This document shows, in pieces, positions 51,083 to 59,803 of a stretch of 64,000 nt of DNA. Origin of the DNA: Cedecea sp000277545 (GTDB lineage: Bacteria > Pseudomonadota > Gammaproteobacteria > Enterobacterales > Enterobacteriaceae). The translations under genes and the position numbers were made by a program. Below the pieces are notes generated by a model. It searched no databases and was not told the origin of the DNA. It worked only from the letters and a program-made list of their open reading frames with translations. The stretch is taken from the NCBI GenBank assembly GCA_050847315.1, contig CP193791.1; one strand, written 5' to 3'. Within the stretch, counting starts at the first letter, position 1. Each line of letters begins with the position of its first letter.

Positions 51083-51934
51083 ATGCAAACGGTAAAACTG
51101 AACAACGGGATTGAAATGCCCCTGGTTGGCTTTGGTGTGTTTCAGATGTCTGATGCCGCTGAATGCGAAAGAGCCGTTATTGATGCTATCGATACGGGAT
51201 ACCGCCTGATCGATACCGCCGCGTCATACCAGAATGAAACCCAGGTCGGGAACGCTCTGAAGCAAACTGGAATCTCCCGTAGCGAACTGTTTGTCACAAC
51301 CAAACTCTGGCTACATGATACGAATTACGAAGGCGCTAAAGCCCAATTCGAACGCTCCCTGAATCGACTGCAGCTGGATTACGTTGACCTGTACCTGATT
51401 CACCAGCCTTACGGCGATGTCCATGGAGCCTGGCGTGCTATGGAAGAACTGCAGCAGGCAGGCAAAATTCGCGCTATCGGTGTCAGCAACTTCCATCCTG
51501 ACCGACTGGCCGATCTTATCGCCTTCAACAAAGTTATCCCTGCGGTGAACCAGATTGAAGTTAACCCCTTCAACCAGCAGCTGCATGCCGTTCCATGGAA
51601 TCAAAGCCGTGGCATTCAGCCGGAAGCCTGGGCCCCGTTTGCTGAGGGTAAAAATGGTCTGTTCCAGCATCCCGTTCTAACGGCAATTGGGCAGAAGTAC
51701 GGCAAAAGCGTGGGCCAGGTTGTGCTGCGTTGGATCTTCCAGAGAAGCATCATTTCACTGGCGAAGTCTGTGCGCAAAGAACGTATGGAAGAGAACATCA
51801 ACATTCTCGATTTTGAACTCAGCGCTGAAGATATGCTGCAAATTTCCGCCCTCGACACCGCAACCAGCGCCTTCTTCTCTCACCGTGACCCGGCAATGGT
51901 GGAATGGCTGACTGGCCGCCAACTTGATGTTTAA
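51083..51934 (+). CDS. Aldo/keto reductase (2,5-diketo-gluconate reductase-like)
   Basis: 283 residues from the ATG at 51083 (AAGGA site; the frame is open back to 51041). Classic AKR tetrad elements are present: the Asp region YRLIDTAASYQNETQVGNAL with Tyr, ELFVTTKLWLHDTNYE with Lys, and VDLYLIHQPYGDVHGAWRAM with His. Start MQTVKLNNGIEMPLVGFGVF is typical of the YtbE/DkgA group. NADPH-dependent reduction of carbonyls is expected. A second AKR follows after 25 bp, and the two are probably co-transcribed. Confidence 0.9.
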   Translation: MQTVKLNNGIEMPLVGFGVFQMSDAAECERAVIDAIDTGYRLIDTAASYQNETQVGNALKQTGISRSELFVTTKLWLHDTNYEGAKAQFERSLNRLQLDYVDLYLIHQPYGDVHGAWRAMEELQQAGKIRAIGVSNFHPDRLADLIAFNKVIPAVNQIEVNPFNQQLHAVPWNQSRGIQPEAWAPFAEGKNGLFQHPVLTAIGQKYGKSVGQVVLRWIFQRSIISLAKSVRKERMEENINILDFELSAEDMLQISALDTATSAFFSHRDPAMVEWLTGRQLDV

Positions 51935-51959
51935 GCCGCGATAAAGAGGTATTCATTCA

Positions 51960-52949
51960 ATGCAAAAACGTTATCTGGGTCAATCCCGACTCGAAGTCTC
52001 CGCACTTGGGCTTGGTTGCATGGGCTTAAGCCACGGCTACGGCCCGGCGACCGATACCCGACAGGCTATCGAGCTCATTCGCGCTGCGGTTGAACGTGGC
52101 GTCACCTTCTTCGATACCGCTGAAGTGTATGGCCCTTTCCTTAATGAAGAGGTTGTCGGTGAAGCCTTAAAACCGTTTCGTAACCGCGTGGTTATCGCCA
52201 CCAAGTTTGGTTTTAGTTTTGGCGAAGACAACAAGCAACAGATTTTAAACAGCCGACCGGAGCATATCCGTGAAGCTGTGGAAGGATCGTTACGCCGTCT
52301 CAAGACTGATGTTATTGATCTGCTATATCAGCATCGTGTCGATCCGGATGTCCCAATTGAAGATGTTGCAGGTACCGTAAAAGACCTGATCGCTGAAGGC
52401 AAAGTTAAACATTTCGGCCTGTCCGAAGCCGGTGCGCAAACCATTCGTCGTGCATATGCCGTACAACCTGTCACTGCCCTACAAAGCGAATACTCAATGT
52501 GGTGGCGCGAGCCTGAGCAGGAGATCCTGCCATTACTGGAAGAACTGGGCATTGGTTTCGTTCCCTTCAGCCCATTAGGCAAAGGCTTCCTGACGGGATC
52601 AATTAAGCCAGGAATCACTTTTGCTAAGGATGATTACCGCAGCACCGTGCCGCGTTTCGCCGGGCAGGCGATTGAAGCCAATGAAAAGCTGGTCTTATTG
52701 CTGGGTGAGCTGGCGGCAGAGAAAGGCGTGACGTCCGCGCAAATCGCGCTGGCATGGCTGCTGGCACAAAAGTCGTGGATTGTTCCTATCCCTGGTACCA
52801 CCAAACTGCACCGGCTGGAGGAAAACCTGGGGGCTGCCGACATCATTCTTTCGCAGGATGACTCACGTCAGATAACGCAGGCGCTTGAAACCATTAAAAT
52901 CGTCGGCGAACGATACTCCCCTGAACATCAGGCTCGAGTGGGCCGTTAA
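51960..52949 (+). CDS. Aldo/keto reductase (AKR13/YakC-like)
   Basis: 329 residues: N-terminal QKRYLGQSRLEVSALGLGCM, active-site Asp/Tyr in GVTFFDTAEVYGPFLNEEVV, Lys in VIATKFGFSFGED, His in DLLYQHRVDPDVPIEDVAGT, and cofactor binding near WLLAQKSWIVPIPGTTKLHR. Related to AKR13 members that reduce pyridoxal or other aldehydes. Second of two AKR genes, followed by a strong convergent terminator. The LysR gene facing it (52984) may not be its regulator because it is not divergent. Confidence 0.9.
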   Translation: MQKRYLGQSRLEVSALGLGCMGLSHGYGPATDTRQAIELIRAAVERGVTFFDTAEVYGPFLNEEVVGEALKPFRNRVVIATKFGFSFGEDNKQQILNSRPEHIREAVEGSLRRLKTDVIDLLYQHRVDPDVPIEDVAGTVKDLIAEGKVKHFGLSEAGAQTIRRAYAVQPVTALQSEYSMWWREPEQEILPLLEELGIGFVPFSPLGKGFLTGSIKPGITFAKDDYRSTVPRFAGQAIEANEKLVLLLGELAAEKGVTSAQIALAWLLAQKSWIVPIPGTTKLHRLEENLGAADIILSQDDSRQITQALETIKIVGERYSPEHQARVGR

Positions 52950-52956
52950 TACCCGG

Positions 52957-52984
52957 ACGGGGCCGCTGAAATTGGCGGCCCCGT
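52957..52984. terminator. Terminator between AKR genes and LysR gene
   Basis: ACGGGGCCGC and GCGGCCCCGT form a 10-bp stem around TGAAATTG. It ends at the stop codon of the convergent LysR gene. No long T-run. Confidence 0.65.
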
Positions 52985-53877
52985 TATTCCTGGTAGCGAA
53001 GTGCATCAATCATCAGCGCAAAAGCGGGCGGATGCTGCTTACGGCTCGGGTAGTAGAGGTAATATCCGGGGAAAGATGGACACCAGTCCTGCAGAACCTG
53101 AATAAGCTCTCCTGCCTTTATATACTCCTGCACTCTGTCTTCAGGTATACAGGCGATACCAAAACCGGATAACGCCGCATCAATTCGTTCCGCCTGCAGA
53201 TTAAAGGTTACCTGCCCTTCTACTCTGACCCGTAACGGTTTCCCTTCCTTCTCAAACTCCCAGTGGTAAAGCCCACCGGCTGTCGGCAGACGCATATTGA
53301 TGCACCGATGATTTTGTAGCTCGTGCGGCGTTTCAGGTGCAGGATTTTCAGCGAAATAAGACGGCGCCCCTACCACAGCCATTCTCATATCCGGCCCAAT
53401 TCTTACCGCAATCATGTCCTTATCCACGCTTTCACCCAGGCGTATCCCGGCATCAAAACGCCCCTCAACAATATTGACAAAGCCGTTATCAACCACCAGT
53501 TCGAGATTAATTTCTGGATATTCCCTGAGGAAGGGTTTTAGCTTCGGCCATACCACACTTCGCGCGGCATGCTCCCCGGCAGATAAACGGATATTGCCGG
53601 AGGCGGTGCCGTTCAACTGAACCAGTGATTCCAGTTCCTGCTCCAGATCGGCAATGCGGGGTTCAAGGCAGGCAATAATTCTCTCCCCGGCTTCTGTGGG
53701 AGCAACGCTTCGGGTCGTGCGGGTCAGAAGGCGGATATTCAGCCTTTCCTCCAGGACCTTTATCGCGTGGCTGAGTGCAGACTGAGAAACCCCCAGTTTA
53801 CCCGCTGCTTTGGTAAAACTTCGCTCCCTTGCCACCACAAGAAAGATTTGCAGTTCGTTGAAGTTTTCTTTTAGCAT
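52984..53877 (-). CDS. LysR family transcriptional regulator
   Basis: 297 residues. HTH FLVVARERSFTKAAGKLGVS / QSALSHAIKVLEERLNIRLL, then a standard effector domain ending GYYLYYPSRKQHPPAF. It is close in type to other regulators in this window that sit beside reductases, and probably controls the two AKR genes, convergent with it across the terminator. The upstream spacer (53878-54258) carries its promoter. Confidence 0.87.
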   Translation of the reverse strand: MLKENFNELQIFLVVARERSFTKAAGKLGVSQSALSHAIKVLEERLNIRLLTRTTRSVAPTEAGERIIACLEPRIADLEQELESLVQLNGTASGNIRLSAGEHAARSVVWPKLKPFLREYPEINLELVVDNGFVNIVEGRFDAGIRLGESVDKDMIAVRIGPDMRMAVVGAPSYFAENPAPETPHELQNHRCINMRLPTAGGLYHWEFEKEGKPLRVRVEGQVTFNLQAERIDAALSGFGIACIPEDRVQEYIKAGELIQVLQDWCPSFPGYYLYYPSRKQHPPAFALMIDALRYQE

Positions 53878-54258
53878 CGACGATTTCCTTATGGAGGCAT
53901 TCCCTTCATCGCACCCTCATGAAGGGTGTTCATAGACACAATTATTTTAGCCCTTATTGCCACAACTACTAGTTTTCGGAGGGTCTCTTCCGTCGATACC
54001 TGAGCTGAAGGTCCGCTGCGAGCGATAAGCAGACCTAAAGAAAAGCGTGACATTTATCATGAAATTAGAAAGTCAAGTTCATGAACCGACAGTCGCAAAA
54101 TAGTTAAATTCAATCCATGGGTCTATTACTTGGTGGTTCTGTGGAGCCGGCACGACAATCAGCATATTGTGATTTTTGAGATACCTCCCTTTTCTTACGT
54201 TAGGTACTGCTTTACCGTTAAGCGCTGAGCCTGGCTCAGATGCCGGAACTATTCAAAG
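53878..54258. other. Intergenic region between two leftward LysR genes
   Basis: 381 bp with no convincing ORF. It contains a perfect inverted repeat CTGAGCC-T-GGCTCAG at 54225-54239, just beyond the downstream LysR end, that is too tight for an RNA hairpin. No recognisable terminator or operator. Confidence 0.45.
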
Positions 54259-55170
54259 TTACACGTCGCACTCCTTGTGCGTGCTCACCTCTCGCCACAG
54301 CGCAGATAACCAGGTCAGCGAATCATCGATCAGCATCCGCTTTTCGCTCCCAGGCCGCCAAATCGTCACCATAGTCTGGCTAATACCTTCATTGCCCACC
54401 ACCGTGGGAATAGCCATAACATTTTTCCAACGCACCGCCTCAAAATGAGTCGGTAAAAATCCCCATCCACACCCGGCTTCCATCAGGCTACGCAGCATTT
54501 CAAGCTCATTGGCCACAATGATATTCCCGGAGATTTGCAGCCGCCGCGCCATTGGTACGTCGCTTGTGGAGTGCATCACCACCTGTGGCGTCAAAGAAAG
54601 GTCAAGCAGTGAACACGGACGTTTGGCCTCTTCAAACAGCGGCTCTGCGGCGTAAAAATCCATGTCGATGGCCCCGAGCGCACGCCACTCCATGTCGCTG
54701 CCGACGCTGTGATTGTTGGCCTGAAAGAAGCCCAGATCGACCTCCCCGCTCGCCAGCGCTTTTTCGCCTTCCGCGCGCGAGGTGCATCTCAGACTCAGAC
54801 GGATCCCCCGCGTCGCCATCCGCGTAATTAATGCCTTCAAAAAACGGCGGGGTGTAAAGGGGTCGTAGGCGACGCCCAGCTCCTGAACCTCCGTTGACGG
54901 CACCTGACGGGCAAACTGATCGAATGCTCTTGCCTGACGCAACAGCAGGTGCGCCTGGCGATGAAGCTGTTCGCCTTCTGCTGTCAGCTGCAGCGATCGC
55001 CCCTGGCGGGCAAACAGCGGGTAGCCAAAGCTATCTTCCAGCAGATCGATAAGATCGCGCAGCGTGGTGCGATCTTTCTCCAGCTTCATCGCAGCTTTCA
55101 TCAGACTGCCGTGTTCCGCAACGGCAGTGAAGGCTTCAAGTTGAGAAAAAGAGTAAGACAATGACGGCAC
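54259..55170 (-). CDS. LysR family regulator, divergent from serine hydrolase
   Basis: 303 residues. HTH FTAVAEHGSLMKAAMKLEKD / RTTLRDLIDLLEDSFGYPLF, with an effector domain that lacks the usual C-terminal aromatic YYP motif and so belongs to a different LysR branch. It faces the NylB-like hydrolase gene across 142 bp, the likely target. The spacer includes the AT-rich run TTTTTTATTATAG. Confidence 0.83.
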   Translation of the reverse strand: MPSLSYSFSQLEAFTAVAEHGSLMKAAMKLEKDRTTLRDLIDLLEDSFGYPLFARQGRSLQLTAEGEQLHRQAHLLLRQARAFDQFARQVPSTEVQELGVAYDPFTPRRFLKALITRMATRGIRLSLRCTSRAEGEKALASGEVDLGFFQANNHSVGSDMEWRALGAIDMDFYAAEPLFEEAKRPCSLLDLSLTPQVVMHSTSDVPMARRLQISGNIIVANELEMLRSLMEAGCGWGFLPTHFEAVRWKNVMAIPTVVGNEGISQTMVTIWRPGSEKRMLIDDSLTWLSALWREVSTHKECDV

Positions 55171-55312
55171 GTTGGGCTCCTTTTGCCGTGTTTATGGGGG
55201 ATTATCCCCCATTACGCGTTTTTTATTATAGTGCCGTCATTTTTATACTGCATCCATCCCGTCATCCCGCCGGGACAACATGTCTATGGGTTTAACTTAA
55301 ATAGAGAACGCT

Positions 55313-56623
55313 ATGATTAATAAACATAAATCCTTGCCTGCAAAGTACTGCCTTCTGGCAGGTCTGGTGGCTGGTGCATTCCTCTCCTCTCCCGTAATGG
55401 CGGCTTGTGAAGGCACCGAACTCACCGCCTGCCCGGCCCCTTTTGATGCAAAACTTCCCGATACCAAAACGATGCTGAGCTGGGATCAAGCCGAGCGTGT
55501 TATCGGTTTTCGTAACGATTACCGTAATTATCAGGGCGATGTTTTCCACCACGGCAAATCCGTGCCGTTAGCGATGGCTGAAAAACCACTGACGCAGGCT
55601 CGCTATCAGGTCAACGGCAAACTGTGGACGCTACAGGATTATATTAAACGCCAGAACGTCAGCGGTATGCTGGTACTGAAGGACGGTAAAGTTGCCTGGA
55701 AATATCTTGGTGAAGGTAATACCGACACCACACTCTGGACCTCTCGTTCTGTAGGGAAATCGGTGGTGTCTACACTCGTGGGTGTGGCCTTAAAAGAGGG
55801 AAAAATCCACTCAATGGACGATCTGGTCACGCAGTATGAACCTGATTTGAAAGGCACCGCCTGGAACGGCGTGACGCTGAAACAGTTGATTCAACACACC
55901 TCTGGCGTGGCGTGGAATGAAGATTACGCCAATCCGCAGTCTGACTTCGCCAAACTCACGCAGTGTGAAGCGCACGCGGGTACCTATGACTGCGTCCGCT
56001 CGCTGGTTTCTGGTCTGAAACGCGCCCACCCAGCGGGTGAAGTGTGGTCTTACTCCTCCGGCGGTGCATGGCTGCTGGGCGATGTGCTGGAGCGCGCAAC
56101 GGGTATGACGCTTGCTACCTACCTTGAGAACAATATCTGGCGGCCGTACGGTATGGCGAACGATGGTGTATGGCATGCCTATACCAAAAACCAGCATGAT
56201 GTTGGCGCACACGGCTTTAACGCCACGCTGGAAGATTGGGGACGTTTCGGCGAATTCGTACTGAACAATGGCCGCCTGCCGAACGGTAAGCAGGTTCTGC
56301 CGGAGAACTGGGTTGCCCAGTCGGCCGACTGGAACAGAGCGAAAAACTCCGTCTCTGCGGCGCATCCACAGGGGCTGTATGGCTATCAGTGGTGGAATAA
56401 CGAAGTGCCTGCCAACGCTAAAAACGTGGAACCAACACCGCAGGATTCGCTGAAAGGCTCCATGTGGGCGCTGGGGATTTATGGGCAGATGATCATGGTC
56501 AACCGTGCGGAAAATCTGGTGATCGTCCAGTGGTCAACCTGGCCGCAGGCGGAACCGTCGTTCAGCGCCCAGCCGCTGGAAGCTTCGCTGATGTTCAGCG
56601 CTATTGCGAAGGCATTGCATTAA
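55313..56623 (+). CDS. Exported serine hydrolase, beta-lactamase fold (NylB-like)
   Basis: 436 residues with a signal peptide (LLAGLVAGAFLSSPVMAACE, cleavage after M-A-A or M-A). The SxxK pair is Ser146 and Lys149 in SRSVGKSVVSTLVG; the Tyr motif is Tyr247 in YSSGGAWLLGDVLE. GLYGYQWWNN and GSMWALGIYGQMIMV correspond to the third motif (family's H/W-x-G) region. The group includes 6-aminohexanoate-dimer hydrolase and other esterases/amidases, not clinical beta-lactamases. Location is periplasmic. Divergent LysR gene probably controls it. Confidence 0.86.
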   Translation: MINKHKSLPAKYCLLAGLVAGAFLSSPVMAACEGTELTACPAPFDAKLPDTKTMLSWDQAERVIGFRNDYRNYQGDVFHHGKSVPLAMAEKPLTQARYQVNGKLWTLQDYIKRQNVSGMLVLKDGKVAWKYLGEGNTDTTLWTSRSVGKSVVSTLVGVALKEGKIHSMDDLVTQYEPDLKGTAWNGVTLKQLIQHTSGVAWNEDYANPQSDFAKLTQCEAHAGTYDCVRSLVSGLKRAHPAGEVWSYSSGGAWLLGDVLERATGMTLATYLENNIWRPYGMANDGVWHAYTKNQHDVGAHGFNATLEDWGRFGEFVLNNGRLPNGKQVLPENWVAQSADWNRAKNSVSAAHPQGLYGYQWWNNEVPANAKNVEPTPQDSLKGSMWALGIYGQMIMVNRAENLVIVQWSTWPQAEPSFSAQPLEASLMFSAIAKALH

Positions 56624-56638
56624 TCATCGGAGATAACC

Positions 56639-56671
56639 ACGCCAGAAATGCACCTTAAGCTCTGGCGTTTT
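56639..56671 (+). terminator. Terminator after serine hydrolase gene
   Basis: ACGCCAGA and TCTGGCGT pair (8 bp), followed by a T-run (TTTTC). Confidence 0.7.
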
Positions 56672-56685
56672 CAGTGAGGGATAAG

Positions 56686-56711
56686 GGTATCCTCTGGAGG
56701 GAAAGGATACC
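56686..56711. other. Second hairpin downstream of serine hydrolase
   Basis: GGTATCC and GGATACC around a 12-nt loop, 15 bp after the first terminator. Possibly a tandem terminator or an mRNA structure; no T-run. Confidence 0.4.
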
Positions 56712-56910
56712 GCCCAACATCTTTTCAGTTGGCGAAGTGAAGATTGTCTAAGCCGTATTCCTTTTTTGACAGCATCCCAGTGCATCTGAATTCACGCAGG
56801 TAATGCAAATGGATGGTCAAGAAATCGCTACTTATCAGCCCTTGCAGACCATCATGGCTTTAGCCTCGTCTACAGTTAACTTATCTAATTCTCATCGAAT
56901 AAATCACCCC

Positions 56911-57570
56911 ATGAGCTTTTCGTTAAGGACTCACCTGTTCGCCCGCCTTCGGTTATTGATTTCAGTGGCTGCCGGCGTCGTTTGTTACTTCGCCCTTCCC
57001 GCTCAGCTTGGCACGCTGCAGCGGCTGTTGATCGGCTGGAATGTTTTGGCCTGGCTTTACCTGATTTTTATCTGGTTCCGCATGCTGCGAACGGAAGTCT
57101 GCGACATCCCGAGAATAGCCAGGGTACAGGATCAAAGCGCCGCGCTTGTGTTGAGCCTGCTTATCTTTGCCTGCATGGCCAGCCTCGTGGCGATTATGAG
57201 CGAACTTCCGTCGCTGCGTTCTTTGTCCGGAACCCCGCTTGTGCTGCATATTTTACTGACGGCAATGACGCTGGTCGTCTCCTGGACGTTGCTGCCCAGC
57301 GTTTTCGCGATGCACTATGCGCATCAACATTATTTGCATCGCAGCAAAGAGATAACCCCGATGATCTTTCCTGATAAACCGAAAGATCCGGATTACTGGG
57401 ATTTCCTTTATTACTCTTTCACCATCGCCGTGGCCGCACAAACAGCTGATGTGGCAACCGGCACAACCGGCATGCGTAAAATAACCCTGCTGCAGTCAGT
57501 TATCTCTTTTATCTTCAACCTGGCGATTCTGGGACTTTCCGTCAACGTGGGCGCCGGGTTGCTGAGTTAA
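56911..57570 (+). CDS. DUF1345 family membrane protein
   Basis: About 219 residues with at least four membrane segments (LLISVAAGVVCYFALPA; LIGWNVLAWLYLIFIWFRML; SAALVLSLLIFACMASLVAI; LVLHILLTAMTLVVSWTLL) and the family ending DYWDFLYYSFTIAVAAQTAD, VATGTTGMRKITLLQSVISF. I chose the ATG at 56911, which gives the usual length, though no good ribosome site precedes it; the frame opens at 56803. Function unknown. Faces the gap with the 26-residue ORF. Confidence 0.75.
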   Translation: MSFSLRTHLFARLRLLISVAAGVVCYFALPAQLGTLQRLLIGWNVLAWLYLIFIWFRMLRTEVCDIPRIARVQDQSAALVLSLLIFACMASLVAIMSELPSLRSLSGTPLVLHILLTAMTLVVSWTLLPSVFAMHYAHQHYLHRSKEITPMIFPDKPKDPDYWDFLYYSFTIAVAAQTADVATGTTGMRKITLLQSVISFIFNLAILGLSVNVGAGLLS

Positions 57571-57615
57571 TACCTGGGACTGGCTGTCATCTCGTGAATA
57601 GCACACAAAACAGGC

Positions 57616-57621
57616 TATAAT
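57616..57621 (+). promoter_or_regulatory. TATAAT -10-like element before the small ORF
   Basis: A perfect TATAAT lies 35 bp before the start of the 26-residue ORF. The -35 position is poor (three of six matches at best). Confidence 0.4.
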
Positions 57622-57656
57622 TTAACCAGTGACGCTCTGTGTAAAGGTGAAACACA

Positions 57657-57737
57657 ATGCCTAATCCCTTTGATGCCTGCATGTCTATCGCGCTGATTCT
57701 GGGTGCATTACATGAAATGGGACTGATTCCCTGGTAA
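57657..57737 (+). CDS. Candidate 26-residue small protein
   Basis: Encodes MPNPFDACMSIALILGALHE and then M-G-L-I-P-W before the stop. A good ribosome site AAAGGTG lies 8 bp upstream, and a TATAAT lies further upstream. One central hydrophobic stretch could span or touch the membrane. I do not recognise it; short membrane proteins of this size are common in enterobacteria. Confidence 0.42.
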   Translation: MPNPFDACMSIALILGALHEMGLIPW

Positions 57738-57856
57738 TGCGCTTTATATGCCGGTGGTTTGCTGCAAAAAACGATGGCAGGAAATTGACAGCTGGTTGAA
57801 TCTCATTAAGGTGAGAGGGATATTTTACGCCGTGCTGGCCAGATCCCAGGAACCCC

Positions 57857-58867
57857 ATGAACCCTTCGCTTCAAACTTTTGTCGGAAGTTTGCTCCAGGA
57901 TGATAAAACGCTAGTTGCCTCTTACGATCTTGAGTCTTTGCCTTTTGAGCTGAAGCGCAGTCTTCATCTTCAGGCTTTACGGCAGCCCGGCATTTTTAAC
58001 TATGCTTTACGTCCCTTTTCTCTCGACTATAGCCAGATCCAGCGACTCTGTATTATCAACGGCATGGGCGTCACGCTCGGCGATTCGCTGATCGGGATTG
58101 CGGCGCTGCACGCTATTAAAGCCATAAATCCCAAACTTCATCTGACGGTGCTGCGCCCTCACACCTGCCAGTCTTATGTGGAAGAGATTTATCGGCTTGC
58201 GGGGAACATGATCGATGAGCTGCATTTCATGCCTCAGGAACTGGCTTCCCTGGAGGGATATGATGCGCTGATTGACGCGGGGAACCAGCTTTTCCGGGAG
58301 GATTTCGCCACTCAGGAAATGCACGATTTCTTCTTACGCCACCTGGGGATTGCCCCTGAGACTGTACCCGAAGAGATAAAAGCTAACCGCTGGCTACGCG
58401 ACGGAATGCCAAAGCAAACTTCCCCCCTGCAAGGTCGTTACGTCCTGTTCAATCACCGCGCCAGCACGCCGCTTCGCGATATCCCGGCTGACGTGCTGGT
58501 TGATTTAGTCGAGCATATCTATCGGCAGCACGGTCTGCCCGTGGCAGGCTTTGGAAAAATAGATCACCCGCAGTGCATCGATCTTTCTTCTCATTCCCGG
58601 ACAACGTCTGACTACATCGCCATTATTCGTCACGCCAGTAAAGTCTATACCTGTGATTCGTCGGCCCTGCATATTGCCGCCGCCTTTGAGGTGCCTACGA
58701 CGGCTTATTTTAACGCCATCAAACCGTCGCTGCGGGCCGCGTATTACCCGCAGTGTGAAAGCGTTGATCTGGGTACTGAGCGCTCGGCGCTCCTCCACCA
58801 GAGCGAAGATAGCGAGTTGCTAAAAGCGATAGAGGATAACTACCGGCGTTATCTGGCTGCCTTGTAA
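57857..58867 (+). CDS. GT9-family glycosyltransferase-like protein (heptosyltransferase fold)
   Basis: 336 residues. N-terminal Rossmann-like part has IINGMGVTLGDSLIGIAALH (nucleotide/acceptor loop) and DALIDAGNQLF. The C-terminal part has RYVLFNHRASTPLRDIPADV, VYTCDSSALHIAAAFEVPTT and AYFNAIKPSLRAAYYPQCES, matching the donor-binding half of ADP-heptose:LPS heptosyltransferases (usually S/T-x-x-x-H-x-A-x-x). It stands alone, far from any LPS gene cluster, so the acceptor is unclear. Start ATG 57857 has an AGGA site. Confidence 0.75.
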   Translation: MNPSLQTFVGSLLQDDKTLVASYDLESLPFELKRSLHLQALRQPGIFNYALRPFSLDYSQIQRLCIINGMGVTLGDSLIGIAALHAIKAINPKLHLTVLRPHTCQSYVEEIYRLAGNMIDELHFMPQELASLEGYDALIDAGNQLFREDFATQEMHDFFLRHLGIAPETVPEEIKANRWLRDGMPKQTSPLQGRYVLFNHRASTPLRDIPADVLVDLVEHIYRQHGLPVAGFGKIDHPQCIDLSSHSRTTSDYIAIIRHASKVYTCDSSALHIAAAFEVPTTAYFNAIKPSLRAAYYPQCESVDLGTERSALLHQSEDSELLKAIEDNYRRYLAAL

Positions 58868-58906
58868 TGTCTGATAAGCTGGCCGTGAATGACGGCCTGC
58901 CCCACG

Positions 58907-59356
58907 CTATTTATTGATGCCAATAACCAGCACGGTTGATTTCTTACATTGATTATCCTGGCAAATACCGGAGAACCAAATCTGCCCTTTGCCGATCGCC
59001 AGCCCCTGATAATTCGCAAAAAGATCCTGATATTTCTGCGCGTTAACCACCGCCACCAGATCCGGCGTAAAAATGGCGTCATAGTTTTTAATGAACTGCT
59101 GCGGCGTTTTGATCTGCACTTTTTTACCCGCCAGCGCGATCTTTATCGGATAGGAAATTAGCTTTGCCACTTCCGCTTTATTCTGCGCGGCAATCTGCGT
59201 TTTAAAATTATCAAAAAACGCATGATAGTTTTCATGCGAGCTGAATAACTTATCTAAATTCGCGTCCATTGCCTGCTCGGTGGCGGCCCACAGAGTGCCA
59301 GACCAGATCAGGGAGGAAGCCAGACACAGCCTGGCGAGTAGCGACGTAAACCTCAT
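58907..59356 (-). CDS. Exported hypothetical protein (149 residues)
   Basis: Signal peptide RFTSLLARLCLASSLIWSGT, cleavage after L-W-A-A. The mature part is mostly helical and basic (FKTQIAAQNKAEVAKLISYP, KKVQIKTPQQFIKNYDAIFT), ends with FSGICQDNQCKKSTVLVIG, and contains two Cys that may form a disulfide. I do not recognise a family; the sequence resembles small periplasmic proteins of unknown function. ATG 59356 is behind AGAGGTGG. Tail-to-tail with the GT9 gene. Confidence 0.7.
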   Translation of the reverse strand: MRFTSLLARLCLASSLIWSGTLWAATEQAMDANLDKLFSSHENYHAFFDNFKTQIAAQNKAEVAKLISYPIKIALAGKKVQIKTPQQFIKNYDAIFTPDLVAVVNAQKYQDLFANYQGLAIGKGQIWFSGICQDNQCKKSTVLVIGINK

Positions 59357-59535
59357 ATAAACCACCTCTTGCCTTAAATATCATTGAATTATCGTATTTA
59401 TAGAATTTTAACTTTTCAGTCTGAAACACGCTTTAAGTGTTAATAAAGCGGCAGGCGTTCCCTCGACGGCATCATATATGATATAATTTTGACCAATCCA
59501 TTGATTTTAATTAAAAGTAAACAAATTGTATTAAT

Positions 59536-59706
59536 ATGAAACAACTTCTCCTGGCGCTGTGCCTTTTCACTCCCTTCAAAATGTCTCTGGCGTCCGTCAG
59601 CGGAAATTTCGACGTGAGAATGACTATACTTCCTAATCCGATGCCACCTAAAGTAACTAAAGTAAAACTTTCAGCAGATACGGTGATGATCGTTAATGAA
59701 TGGTAG
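59536..59706 (+). CDS. Candidate small exported protein (56 residues)
   Basis: MKQLLLALCLFTPFKMSLAS is a signal peptide (cleavage after L-A-S). The mature part, about 36 residues, includes GNFDVRMTILPNPMPPKVTK, a beta-rich, proline-containing stretch, ending N-E-W. There is no strong ribosome site (AAGTAAAC upstream). An overlapping ORF on the minus strand lacks any motif. Function unknown; could be a shortened fimbrial or coat-like domain. Confidence 0.42.
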   Translation: MKQLLLALCLFTPFKMSLASVSGNFDVRMTILPNPMPPKVTKVKLSADTVMIVNEW

Positions 59707-59751
59707 GATTTCATTCATCAAGTCGTGTCCGGGATGCACATCCGCTCCCAT

Positions 59752-59789
59752 AAAAAAGCCGCTCACGGTCTCCCGCAGCGGCTTTTTTT
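59752..59789. terminator. Bidirectional terminator
   Basis: AAAAAAGCCGCT pairs with AGCGGCTTTTTT around a 13-nt loop; the T-run is on both strands. It separates the small exported ORF from the VOC gene. Confidence 0.88.
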
Positions 59790-59803
59790 ATGACTGATTC
59801 AGG

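Noticed and set aside
54225..54239. Terminator after the LysR gene at 54259
   Set aside because: The inverted repeat has a one-base spacer and cannot form a normal RNA hairpin loop; no T-run follows.
59511..59714. A 67-codon minus-strand frame opposite the small exported ORF
   Set aside because: No signal, motif or ribosome site; the plus-strand frame has a convincing signal peptide and a terminator in place.
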